Origin: Chitinophagales bacterium
Lineage (GTDB): Bacteria; Bacteroidota; Bacteroidia; Chitinophagales; JADIYW01
Direction: 5' to 3'
Length of the DNA stretch: 61,400 nt
Assembly (NCBI GenBank): GCA_020636545.1
Contig: JACJXS010000010.1
Span: 222,501 to 283,900 of the forward strand
The position numbers and the translations under genes were made by a program. Of this stretch, positions 33,014 to 41,903 are shown piece after piece. Numbering within the stretch: the stretch's first letter is position 1; each line of letters starts with the position of its first letter. A model generated the notes under the pieces. That model was not told the origin of the DNA. It saw only the letters and a list, made by a program, of their open reading frames with translations, and did not search any database.

Positions 33014-36000
33014 TTATCTGATTAAAATTAAAGAACCTATTACCGATTTTTTACCGCTACTTTCATCTAACATCCCATCCCAGAAAGTACCGTCATCAAA
33101 AATTGCTCTAATTTTCCAAACATAAACATCTTGTGGCATTGGTACTCCTTTGAATGTACCGTCCCAAGCTTCAACTGGACTACCATCAGCCAATTTAGTT
33201 GACTCCCAAACCAATTGACCATAAGTTGAAAAAATCTGAATCTGGTATTCTTTCAATTTATTGCCTTTAGGTTTAAAAAAAGCATTTTCGCCTGTCCCAT
33301 TTGGTGTAAAAACATTAGGCATATAAAGTGTTCCACTTGGATTAATGTTGATACTCTTCTCAATAGTATCTCTACAATTTTTATCACTTACGGCTTCTAA
33401 AACGATTTTATAGCCTTTATTGTATTGAAATATATGGTTTGGATTCTTTTCAGTTGAAGAATTTCCATCTCCAAACTGCCAGACATATTGAGCTGCATTA
33501 GTAGAAATATTCGTAAATTGAACAGGTTTTCTTAAATCATTATCTATAATCATTACATTAAAATCAGCAGTAGGATTAGGATTTACACGTACTGCATTAT
33601 TTAAACGAACACTATCTGCACAAAAAGTATTTTTAGCAACTAAATAAACATTAAAAATTCCTGGATTTGGAAATATGTGCTGAGGATTAGTAGCATCTGA
33701 AATTTCATTATCGCCAAAATGCCAAGTATAATTAAATGCATTGGTACTTTCATTATTGAATTGAACTAATTCAGAAAAACAAACTTCTGGATTAAATATA
33801 GAAAACTTTGCTTTCGGTGTAGATTGAACAAGAATATCTTGAACTATCGTATCTGCACAGAAAGTATTTCTTGCAATAAGTTGTACTTGATAAGCACCAT
33901 CCTGTGTATATTTAAAAGTAGGATTAGAATTTGAAGAAGTCGCATTGGGAATTCCAAAATTCCAAGTAAAACTATTTGCATCAGTACTTTTATTTTGAAA
34001 TAAAGCATTTTGATTAACACAAGCATTTATAATTTCAAAGTTAGCATCAGGAATACCAAAAACTGTAACATTTCTTTTAATGGTATCGCTTCCGCAACTC
34101 CCATTTGCAATCAACATTACTGGATATATTCCTGATTTATCAAATGTGAATGTTGGGTTTTTATCAAAACTTATACTACTATCTGTATCATTAAAATTCC
34201 AAATAAAACTATTTGCACCGACAACTGTAGATGTAAAATCAACAGTTAAAGGAGTGCAACCTGCATCTTTCGACATAGTAAATGCTGTATAAACTTCATT
34301 AGCATTTACGACTATTTCTTTTTTTGCTGTATCGGATGCACAAATATTGTAGGTTAGTAATGTAATTGTATAACTTGTATCTGCTCTAGTAGGGTTATAA
34401 TATTTTGGAGTTTGTTGAGGTTGAACAATTGTACTCGTTTGTCCATTACCAAAAAACCATCTTACACTATCAATTTGACCTGTTGAATTATTGAGTACTT
34501 GAGTTGAAAATGGAGCACAGCCTTTATCCGATAATAGAAAGATATTTGCATTTGGATTAGCTTTAACTTTCAAATCTAAAGTTTGTGAATATTCTGAACA
34601 TTGATATTTTGTAATTAATTTTACTGTATAAACTGTATCGTTTACTAAAGGCTTAGTAAAATTCAGTGTTGGTATAACTTTCTGATTACTTATGAGTGAA
34701 TCCTTATCATAATACCATTTGTAGGTTTGTGCTACATCATGATTTGGAGGAAAAGAGATTACAAAATCACTGCCATTGCATGAGGTAGCATTATTGATAA
34801 GAAATTCATGACTTTGTTCTCCTAAAACTTTTATTGGAATATTAAAAGTATCTGAACAATGGTTTGAATTTTCAGCTTTTAATCGAATTGTATAATCTCC
34901 TGCATTAGTATAGATATAATTTGGATATGGAATATTGGCATTCCCACCATCACCAAAATCCCAATCTGCATCTATTAAATTACCACCTACAAAACTAAAA
35001 TCAAAAGTTTGTTGAGTGCATAAATTAGGAAGTTGCATATTTATACTCACAGCTGGGTGGACAACTATATTTTTACTAGAAACATCTTTACACCCTCTTA
35101 CAGAATCTGTATATGTATATTGAACAGCATAAGTTCCGGGTGTTAAATTCGTAGGACTAAATAAACCACTAGCAGAATTAATAACACCAGCACCAGCCCA
35201 AGAACCTCCTGGAAATGTAGGATTACTCAATAATTGTAAAACTGCCTGTTGATTGCCATTGATTCTACATATTGATTGATCGGGACCTGCGGAAATTCCC
35301 GTTGGCAAAACTGTAACTATTAATGAATCTGTTGGAGGACATTCTGAATTAATATGGGTTGTATAAAAAATTGTATAACTACCCGCTGACACAATTTTTG
35401 GATCAAAGATACCTAATACACTATCAATAATACCTATTCCTCGCCAAATACCTCCACTAGGTGTTCCTATTAATGTAATAGGATTTGAAATACCACATAA
35501 AGTTGTATCTTTTCCTGCATCAGGCTGTGGATTATCAAATAATATAACATTTGGAGAGAGTGAAGTATCGCCACATACATTTGTTATTGTTAAAGTCATT
35601 GGATAAGTGCCACTTGCATTATAAGATACGACTTTTGGGCTCTTGGTTTGCTGAGTGCTAGGAGTTCCACCATTAAAAGTCCAATTAAATTGTGCTTGTT
35701 TATCGCCACCATTTACTCGTTTGGGTTCCCAAATAAAATATTCTAAAGGATTTATTGTTGCTGGATAGGCACAAATACTCGGGATAGGAAGTGTATCAAA
35801 TGCACCTTTAGATGCTATCTTAACTTTTCGGACAATAGTACCAGTTTCACAAATAGTTTCATAGTTTAAAATTATATCGTAACTTCTCCAAGCATCAAAT
35901 CGGATAAGCATATTTTGAGCAGTTGTATTTCCTGAAATAATTTGATAATTAGGAACATTTATCGGAGCAGTATTATCAGGGACTATTGTCCAAGTTATCT

Positions 36001-37387
36001 TTTTTATCCCTGAAGGATTCCCTTCTTTTATTTCTAAATTAATAGGCACATCTACAAAACTACCTTCGATATTAGGCATACAAATAATAGATGGCAAATT
36101 AAAATCTAAAACTAATTTTTCTACTACGCTTACATGAAATGTAGTATCCGCTTTATCTTGACAAATTCCTGATGATGCATCTAATGACAAAAGAATTGTA
36201 TATGTGCCAATACTATCAAATTGAACATCAAAATTTATATTGCTAGTACCATTTTTTAAGGTATATCCATTAGATTCTAGAATACTCCATTTATAAATAG
36301 GATCTTTACATTGTGTTCCTGCAATATATTTATCTTTTTTTGCATTTCCATTGGTAAAAGATTCAGTCATAGTCTGACATACTACATCTTTTCCTGTAAT
36401 ATAAGGTTTTAAAGAGTCTGTAATAAAAACACATGTATTGAGAATTGCAGGTGTGCAACTTCCATTATAGGCTTCTAAATAAAAACTAACGGAACTTTGC
36501 CCACATTGAGGAGAAGATTTGCCACAAGAACCTTCTTCAAAATAATAATTTAAGATAGTTGGTAAATTGTTTTGATTATAGGTTTGGATTAATTCATCAT
36601 TGACATAAAATTTATAATTTGTATTAGGCGTATTTCTATTCATTACGCTAGTGTCAGGATATATTTCATAGTAACCAGGTGCACAAAATGAAGTTTGTGT
36701 AGAAGGTAAGAAAGAAATTCTAGGTGATATCCCGCCTATTTTTACATAGTATTCTTTTTCAGAAATATTACAAGTTGTATTTGGCTTATTGCCAACAACT
36801 TTATATTTAATAACATAATCACCAACAGCATAAGTATGCAAGACTTCATCAAATTGAGTTGCTACAAAAACAGGACTTCCATCTCCCCAATCAATTTCAT
36901 ATTGAGTATTGGTATTTTTAGTTTGAGATTTGTTTAGAATCTTTATTTCTTTAGGATTTCTTTCATTGCAATAAGAAAAATTCCCTTCTTCTGTTATTTG
37001 TGGATCTGGTGTTGGATTAACTCTGACAACAACTCTTTTCCCACAAGGAATTCCTGGATTAGGAAAAGCACTTTCTGCTAATTGAATAGTATAGTCTTGT
37101 ATATTATTCTTTCCACGAAATCTAATTTTTACAATATTATCATTGGCCGAATAAGGTGGAACTATATAGAAGTCATTGGGTGTTGCATCTGACAAAAGTG
37201 GAAAGGTTCCTTTTGATACAATTACTTTATGATAGGCACTATAAGGTTTATCTAAAATTATGGTAACATCTTCATCTGCACAGACACTTGTTTTATCTAC
37301 CTGAAAATCACAAACAGCATAACTATTTAATACCCAAAAGAAAAAAGTGTGAAATAAAAATAATTTATTAAATAAGCTATCAAACAT
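33014..37387 (-). CDS. Large secreted PKD-repeat protein with CHU_C (T9SS type B) tail
   Basis: A 1457-residue exported protein with an N-terminal signal sequence. The body is a chain of Ig-like modules, several of them clear PKD domains with the WNFGD-type turn (YEIDWGDGSPV, ADWDFGDGGNANI, FIWNFNDTDSS, YTWHFGDNEIS, YVWQFGDGNSS). The last 90 residues form the CHU_C domain: LYMPNVFTPNG, then IQIFSTYGQLVWES, EAWDGTFKG and PQDVYVWKI. CHU_C is the T9SS type B sorting signal, so the protein should cross the outer membrane and be attached or released. An adhesin role is usual for such proteins but is inference here. Confidence 0.92.
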   Translation of the reverse strand: MFDSLFNKLFLFHTFFFWVLNSYAVCDFQVDKTSVCADEDVTIILDKPYSAYHKVIVSKGTFPLLSDATPNDFYIVPPYSANDNIVKIRFRGKNNIQDYTIQLAESAFPNPGIPCGKRVVVRVNPTPDPQITEEGNFSYCNERNPKEIKILNKSQTKNTNTQYEIDWGDGSPVFVATQFDEVLHTYAVGDYVIKYKVVGNKPNTTCNISEKEYYVKIGGISPRISFLPSTQTSFCAPGYYEIYPDTSVMNRNTPNTNYKFYVNDELIQTYNQNNLPTILNYYFEEGSCGKSSPQCGQSSVSFYLEAYNGSCTPAILNTCVFITDSLKPYITGKDVVCQTMTESFTNGNAKKDKYIAGTQCKDPIYKWSILESNGYTLKNGTSNINFDVQFDSIGTYTILLSLDASSGICQDKADTTFHVSVVEKLVLDFNLPSIICMPNIEGSFVDVPINLEIKEGNPSGIKKITWTIVPDNTAPINVPNYQIISGNTTAQNMLIRFDAWRSYDIILNYETICETGTIVRKVKIASKGAFDTLPIPSICAYPATINPLEYFIWEPKRVNGGDKQAQFNWTFNGGTPSTQQTKSPKVVSYNASGTYPMTLTITNVCGDTSLSPNVILFDNPQPDAGKDTTLCGISNPITLIGTPSGGIWRGIGIIDSVLGIFDPKIVSAGSYTIFYTTHINSECPPTDSLIVTVLPTGISAGPDQSICRINGNQQAVLQLLSNPTFPGGSWAGAGVINSASGLFSPTNLTPGTYAVQYTYTDSVRGCKDVSSKNIVVHPAVSINMQLPNLCTQQTFDFSFVGGNLIDADWDFGDGGNANIPYPNYIYTNAGDYTIRLKAENSNHCSDTFNIPIKVLGEQSHEFLINNATSCNGSDFVISFPPNHDVAQTYKWYYDKDSLISNQKVIPTLNFTKPLVNDTVYTVKLITKYQCSEYSQTLDLKVKANPNANIFLLSDKGCAPFSTQVLNNSTGQIDSVRWFFGNGQTSTIVQPQQTPKYYNPTRADTSYTITLLTYNICASDTAKKEIVVNANEVYTAFTMSKDAGCTPLTVDFTSTVVGANSFIWNFNDTDSSISFDKNPTFTFDKSGIYPVMLIANGSCGSDTIKRNVTVFGIPDANFEIINACVNQNALFQNKSTDANSFTWNFGIPNATSSNSNPTFKYTQDGAYQVQLIARNTFCADTIVQDILVQSTPKAKFSIFNPEVCFSELVQFNNESTNAFNYTWHFGDNEISDATNPQHIFPNPGIFNVYLVAKNTFCADSVRLNNAVRVNPNPTADFNVMIIDNDLRKPVQFTNISTNAAQYVWQFGDGNSSTEKNPNHIFQYNKGYKIVLEAVSDKNCRDTIEKSININPSGTLYMPNVFTPNGTGENAFFKPKGNKLKEYQIQIFSTYGQLVWESTKLADGSPVEAWDGTFKGVPMPQDVYVWKIRAIFDDGTFWDGMLDESSGKKSVIGSLILIR

Positions 37388-37416
37388 ACAACTTTCAAAA
37401 TTAACATTTTTTTTTA

Positions 37417-37424
37417 CAAACGTA
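37417..37424 (-). promoter_or_regulatory. -7 box of the PKD protein gene
   Basis: TACGTTTG, a full match, lies 29 bases before the ATG at 37387. Confidence 0.5.
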
Positions 37425-37511
37425 TATTAATTAACAATCTTTAGATTGCTAAGTAAAATCCAACAAAAGTGAATATCTATAAAAAGAAGTAGTCAATAAA
37501 CTTAATAAAAC

Positions 37512-37544
37512 AAAAAAAGAGTTTCATTTCTGAAACTCTTTTTT
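37512..37544. terminator. Terminator after tRNA-Gln
   Basis: AAAAAAGAGTTTCA and TGAAACTCTTTTTT form a 14-bp stem with a four-base loop, closed by T-runs on both strands. On the minus strand it directly follows tRNA-Gln. Confidence 0.85.
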
Positions 37545-37547
37545 GTG

Positions 37548-37618
37548 TAGGCCGATAAGGATTCGAACCTTAACTAAAGGCACCAAAAACCTCTGTGCTA
37601 CCGTTACACCATCAGCCT
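37548..37618 (-). tRNA. tRNA-Gln, anticodon TTG
   Basis: On the minus strand AGGCTGA pairs with TCGGCCT (one G-T pair), the D-arm has GGTGTAACGGTAGCAC, the anticodon loop TTTTGGT gives TTG at plus positions 37584-37586, and the T-arm has GGTTCGAATCC. The 3' CCA is not encoded. The anticodon stem contains two G-T pairs. Confidence 0.93.
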
Positions 37619-37820
37619 ATAACGGACTGCAAAGATAGAAATATTTTTTGTTACCACAAAGCATTATTTTATTAGATAAACATTTTTTAAAATTGCTTTT
37701 TAAAAAATAGAGATAACATAAAATATAGTCGTTAATAAATACTAATAAAATAAGCCACATTATTGATATTTATTTTATTATCACTATTATTGTTAGAAAA
37801 TTAAATCGAATTTTAATAGC

Positions 37821-38354
37821 ATGAAAAAAATTACAATTATTGCTCTATTCAGCATCCTTTTATTTACAAGTTGTAAGCAGGAAACAAAAGTAGAATTTAA
37901 AAAAGTTGCTGATATTGACATGGGTAATTTAAAAAAACCTATAGCAAATCTTTTGGCTGTTTTTGTATTTGAAAATTTGGCTGAAGAAGAGTTTGATGTT
38001 AGAAATTTAAAAGTACATTTAAAAATAGACGGAAAAGATATTGGAACTATTTTTAACAAAGAAGCAAAAAATGTAAGAGGACATTCTGAGTTTTCAATTC
38101 CAGTAAAATATGAATATAAAACTGAACCAGTAATTGGCAACAATGAAGATCCTGAAAATGTGTATTTAATTGAAATGGAAGGTGTTTTAACACTTAGAGA
38201 TAAAGCTGGCAAAGAATTTGAAGTACCTTTGAAACACAAATCAAGCTATACTTACAAAACTAAAAAAGAAGAGCGAAAAGAAAAAAGAGAACAAAGAAAA
38301 GCGGAAAAAGCTCTTCAAAAAGCAGAGAAAGAAAAATTAAAATCTAAAAGCTAA
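37821..38354 (+). CDS. LEA2-like lipoprotein
   Basis: A 177-residue lipoprotein (signal MKKITIIALFSILLFTSC, Cys at residue 18). The body follows the LEA type 2 (LEA14/WHy) pattern: VADIDMGNLKKPIANLLAVF, NLKVHLKIDGKDIGTIFN, FSIPVKYEY, then a strand-rich end. The last 35 residues are a charged Lys/Glu helix. LEA2 domains occur in envelope lipoproteins with unsettled roles. The stop is directly followed by the ATG of a related protein (no gap), so the two form an operon of paralogous folds. Confidence 0.7.
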   Translation: MKKITIIALFSILLFTSCKQETKVEFKKVADIDMGNLKKPIANLLAVFVFENLAEEEFDVRNLKVHLKIDGKDIGTIFNKEAKNVRGHSEFSIPVKYEYKTEPVIGNNEDPENVYLIEMEGVLTLRDKAGKEFEVPLKHKSSYTYKTKKEERKEKREQRKAEKALQKAEKEKLKSKS

Positions 38355-38906
38355 ATGCAACGGCACCTACTATTATTATTAATTATCTTCATTGGATTTT
38401 CTTTCAAACTTGATGCTGAAGAAAAAAAAGAACCTTATTTAGTTCGCACTAAAGATTTCAAAGTTTTAGATTTTGGTATAAAACAAATTAGTTTAGGAAT
38501 TACTGCTTGTATTTATAGTCCATATAAAGTAAAGGCAAAAATTGAAGAAGTTGTTGTCGATGTTTTTGTGGAAGACAAAAAATTAGGTACTATTTTTGAA
38601 CATCCAGATTATGTGAAAGTTCCCAAAATGGATACTTTTGATTTACCACTTCGAATCGAAGTAAATACTGGTGCAACGCTTTCCAAATTTGTTTCTGAAT
38701 CAGCTCGTTTGGCTATAGGAAAAGCTGTTAAAGTTTCTTACAAAGGATATATCAAAATTGTGGCGATGGGTTTTATTCCAATTAAAGTCAAAGTTGATGA
38801 AACTGAATATTTTACTCGAGCTGATTTGTTTAAAAAAGATGTCGAGTTGCCTGAAGATGTTATTGCTCCACCTTTAAAATTGGAACACAAAAAAGATAAA
38901 AAATAA
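38355..38906 (+). CDS. LEA2-like periplasmic protein
   Basis: The 183-residue product has a cleavable signal (MQRHLLLLLIIFIGFSF, then LDAEEKK) without a lipobox Cys. The body again resembles LEA type 2: FKVLDFGIKQISLGITACIY, VDVFVEDKKLGTIFEHP, and FDLPLRIEV. It looks like a diverged paralogue of the preceding lipoprotein, and its ATG starts at the base after that gene's stop. It ends one base before the convergent adenylyltransferase gene. Function unknown. Confidence 0.68.
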   Translation: MQRHLLLLLIIFIGFSFKLDAEEKKEPYLVRTKDFKVLDFGIKQISLGITACIYSPYKVKAKIEEVVVDVFVEDKKLGTIFEHPDYVKVPKMDTFDLPLRIEVNTGATLSKFVSESARLAIGKAVKVSYKGYIKIVAMGFIPIKVKVDETEYFTRADLFKKDVELPEDVIAPPLKLEHKKDKK

Positions 38907-39365
38907 TTACCGCTTTAATTTATTGATTTGTTGTGTCGTGGAGAAACCTTCTAACAATGGGATTATAATTGTTTTTTTGGCTAGCTCATTTCCAACAATA
39001 TTTTCGATTTGATAATCTCCACCTTTTACTAAAAAATCTGGCTCAATAATTTCAATTAATTTTATAGGTGTGTCATCATCAAATGTTATTATATAATCAA
39101 CTATTGACTTCTTTTTAATAGCATCAATTCTCTCAGCTAATTTTTGAATAGGTCTTGTATCTCCTTTTAATTTTTTGATAGAACTATCTGTATTAATTCC
39201 TAGTATTAATATCTCTCCTAATTTTTTAGATTCATTTAATAAATGGAAATGTCCCTCATGTAATAAGTCAAAACAACCATTTGTAAAAACAATAGTTTGC
39301 TTTACAGCTCTATGATGTTTAACTATTATAGTAAGTTCTTCTAAAGAATTAATGAGTATTGACAC
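38907..39365 (-). CDS. rfaE2: Heptose-1-phosphate adenylyltransferase-like protein
   Basis: A 152-residue cytidylyltransferase-fold protein corresponding to the HldE/RfaE C-terminal domain. It has the nucleotide-binding HxGH in NGCFDLLHEGHFHLL, then GINTDSSIKKLKGDTRPI, ERIDAIKKKSIVDYIITF and PDFLVKGGDY. This enzyme activates heptose-1-phosphate to ADP-heptose for lipopolysaccharide core synthesis. In Bacteroidota it is usual as a stand-alone protein. It overlaps the end of the flippase-like gene by 17 bases. Confidence 0.9.
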   Translation of the reverse strand: MSILINSLEELTIIVKHHRAVKQTIVFTNGCFDLLHEGHFHLLNESKKLGEILILGINTDSSIKKLKGDTRPIQKLAERIDAIKKKSIVDYIITFDDDTPIKLIEIIEPDFLVKGGDYQIENIVGNELAKKTIIIPLLEGFSTTQQINKLKR

Positions 39366-40374
39366 TAGAGTTTGAAATATTTCTGTTGGTTAAATTAAGC
39401 AATACCAATGAAATTATTCCACCTAAAAGCACACCAACAGTTTGAACGCACCATGCAATCATACCAATTGCCAAACCAATACTTGGTTCAACTTTGAAAG
39501 TAGCCAAAACCATTTGAATAACAATCGGATAAACACCAATGCCACCAGGTGTAATAATCACTGCAAATGAACCAAATAATAAACAAACTAATGCAGAGAA
39601 AAGTGGCAAATCTGATGTTTCTGGTAAGGCTAAATAGTTGATATAAAACATGACCAAATATAACAGCCACATGCCAATTGTAAGGATGATAAATTGTGGT
39701 TTTTCAGCAACATCTTTTACGGAGAATATTGATTTAAAAAGACTACCAATTTTGTCATTGAATAAATCTAATAATTTATTTAATCCATTTTTCTTAATAT
39801 AGATAATAGAAAAAATACCTCCACCTATAATAATTAAAGCTGGAATACTAAATTTTAAAATTTGAAAAATTGCACCATTCCCAAATCCAGAAGTACGTTC
39901 ATTAAAATTGGCTTTTAGTATATCATAATTTTCTTGTCCTAAGAATAAAAATACAATAACAAATACTATACCTAAACATAATATATCTAAAACTCTTTCC
40001 GTTACCATAGTCCCAATAGACTTTTCAACAGGAACATTTTCATATTTTGCTAAAATGGAACAACGCATTACTTCGCCCAATCTAGGTACAAATAGATTGA
40101 AAAAATACATGGTCATTACCGAATAAAAAGTGTTGGTATATTGTGGATTATATCCTACTGGACGCAATAGCAATCGCCATCTTTGAGTTCGTACAAAATT
40201 GGCTAAAAACCCAATAATTGGTGCCAATATTACCCAAAAATAATTTGCCCGTTTAAATGCAAAAATTGTTTGATTTTGGTCTTCAACTGACATAGAATTC
40301 CAGAACCAAATCATTGCTCCAATTCCCAAAGCAAGAGAAAGCAAAACTTTTAAGATAGAGCTCAAATTTTTCAA
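39349..40374 (-). CDS. Flippase-like membrane protein (UPF0104/YbhN type)
   Basis: A 341-residue inner-membrane protein with about eight hydrophobic segments. The family marks are FVRTQRWRLLLRPVGY near residue 60, NLFVPRLGEVMRCSILAKYE, TMVTERVLDI and GGIGVYPIV. It belongs to the lysylphosphatidylglycerol synthase transmembrane/AglD2 group, thought to move or modify lipids or lipid-linked sugars. The annotated start is a TTG 14 bases after panD; no better ATG is near. The overlap with rfaE2 ties it to envelope synthesis. Confidence 0.8.
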   Translation of the reverse strand: MKNLSSILKVLLSLALGIGAMIWFWNSMSVEDQNQTIFAFKRANYFWVILAPIIGFLANFVRTQRWRLLLRPVGYNPQYTNTFYSVMTMYFFNLFVPRLGEVMRCSILAKYENVPVEKSIGTMVTERVLDILCLGIVFVIVFLFLGQENYDILKANFNERTSGFGNGAIFQILKFSIPALIIIGGGIFSIIYIKKNGLNKLLDLFNDKIGSLFKSIFSVKDVAEKPQFIILTIGMWLLYLVMFYINYLALPETSDLPLFSALVCLLFGSFAVIITPGGIGVYPIVIQMVLATFKVEPSIGLAIGMIAWCVQTVGVLLGGIISLVLLNLTNRNISNSSVNTH

Positions 40375-40388
40375 ATTATAAAATGATT

Positions 40389-40739
40389 TTAGGCAATAAT
40401 TTGATTATTTCCATCTACATGAACAGTTTTGGGTTCATGTACTTTTGCTTCTTCAGCCGAATAAAATCCATAAGCAATGACTATAAGAATATCACTTACT
40501 TGTACTTTTCGAGCTGCTGGTCCATTTAGGCAGATAACTCCTGAGCCTCTCTCTCCTTTAATAACATAAGTCTCAAAACGCTCACCATTATTGACATTTA
40601 CTATTTGAACACGTTCGTTTTCTACAATACCTGAAGCATCTAAAAGTGCTTCGTCTATTGTAATACTACCTCTATAATTAAGGTCTGCTTGTGTTACAGT
40701 AACTCTGTGTAATTTTGCCCTGAATAAATTTAAAAACAT
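40389..40739 (-). CDS. panD: Aspartate 1-decarboxylase
   Basis: PanD makes beta-alanine from aspartate for pantothenate and CoA. The 116-residue proenzyme carries the self-cleavage site Gly24-Ser25 (NYRGSITID), at exactly the usual position; Ser25 becomes the pyruvoyl group. Other marks are KLHRVTVTQADL and NGPAARKVQVSDIL near the end. Length is normal. It is the first gene of a run with the flippase-like gene and rfaE2. Confidence 0.97.
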   Translation of the reverse strand: MFLNLFRAKLHRVTVTQADLNYRGSITIDEALLDASGIVENERVQIVNVNNGERFETYVIKGERGSGVICLNGPAARKVQVSDILIVIAYGFYSAEEAKVHEPKTVHVDGNNQIIA

Positions 40740-40743
40740 AGGA

Positions 40744-40751
40744 TAAAGTTA
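40744..40751 (-). promoter_or_regulatory. -7 box of panD, leaderless spacing
   Basis: TAACTTTA (one mismatch) ends four bases before the panD ATG. Confidence 0.4.
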
Positions 40752-40810
40752 CTAAGTCTATTTTTAGGAAAAAGTTAAATTATTTTCAGAATAATGTATT
40801 GGATTTAACT

Positions 40811-41731
40811 TTAAAGCTCTTCGACAAATTGTTTAATATCATCAAATAGGTTCATTCCATTAGGTGCAATATTTGGAATATTAGCAAAACCATGAATCAA
40901 TCCGCTATAATCTTTATAAAAAACAGTATTTCCAGCAACTTTTAATTTCTCTGCATACGCTAAACCTTCATCTTTTAAAGGGTCAAATTCGGCAGTGGCA
41001 ATAAATGCAGGTGCTAAGTTAGAAAAATCGGTATGATGTGTTGGTGCGGATAATGGATTAAGTCTATCTTCTACATTTGGTGTATATACACTTTGAAACC
41101 ACAAAATAGCTTCTTTGGTAAGCAAATAACCAGTGCTAAATTTCTCAATCGATGCTGAATTTATACGACCATCAACCCAAGGATAAATAAGAATCTGTCC
41201 AGCAATTTTTATTTCTGGGTGATTTTTAAAGTGATGCGTTGCACATGCTGACAAAGTTCCACCAGCACTGTCGCCACAAACAATAATTTTATTTGAATTA
41301 ATTCCAAATCCTCTAGCATGCTGATGAATATATTCAATCACTAAAAATGCATCTTCTTGAGCTGATGGAAAAACATGTTCAGGTGCTAATCTATAATCAA
41401 CAGAAATAACTGTACAATCATTCATTTTGCATAATCTTCTACATATATTATCGTGAGATTCTATATTATAAAAGCAAAAACCACCACCATGAAAATAAAC
41501 TATAACTTTTTGATGTTCTTGTTTACTGTTTTTATATATTCTAATAGGAAGATGCTCTATTTTACTATCAACAACAGATAAAACTGCCTCTTTTTTATCA
41601 AACAAAACTTTTCCTAATTGGGAAACTTTGATATTCTTTCTTCTTTCATCATTTATTTTTGATAATTCTACTTTTCTTGTAGGTTGTATAAAATTTAGGA
41701 ATGTCAATAAATATTTTAGTTTCCAATACAT
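40811..41731 (-). CDS. Alpha/beta hydrolase of the HSL/Aes esterase family
   Basis: The 306-residue product has the hormone-sensitive-lipase signature: the oxyanion loop FHGGGFCFYN near residue 79, CTVISVDYRLAPEHVFPSA, the nucleophile elbow CGDSAGGT near residue 151, an Asp in ATAEFDPLKDEG, and a His in LIHGFANI. It should hydrolyse short-chain esters in the cytoplasm. The natural substrate is unknown. It is transcribed alone on the minus strand, divergent from the CocE-type gene. Confidence 0.92.
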   Translation of the reverse strand: MYWKLKYLLTFLNFIQPTRKVELSKINDERRKNIKVSQLGKVLFDKKEAVLSVVDSKIEHLPIRIYKNSKQEHQKVIVYFHGGGFCFYNIESHDNICRRLCKMNDCTVISVDYRLAPEHVFPSAQEDAFLVIEYIHQHARGFGINSNKIIVCGDSAGGTLSACATHHFKNHPEIKIAGQILIYPWVDGRINSASIEKFSTGYLLTKEAILWFQSVYTPNVEDRLNPLSAPTHHTDFSNLAPAFIATAEFDPLKDEGLAYAEKLKVAGNTVFYKDYSGLIHGFANIPNIAPNGMNLFDDIKQFVEEL

Positions 41732-41903
41732 AAAAATAATTTTTTTGAAATCTGAAAATACAGAATATTATTCGATATAAAGATTTACATAAGCAAAAAT
41801 GAACTTATCAATTAAAAAATTAGGATACTCCAATATTAATTTTTAACAAAAAATTTTGTTAATTTATTAAATGGTATTACATTAGTTAAATAATCTTAAA
41901 GTT

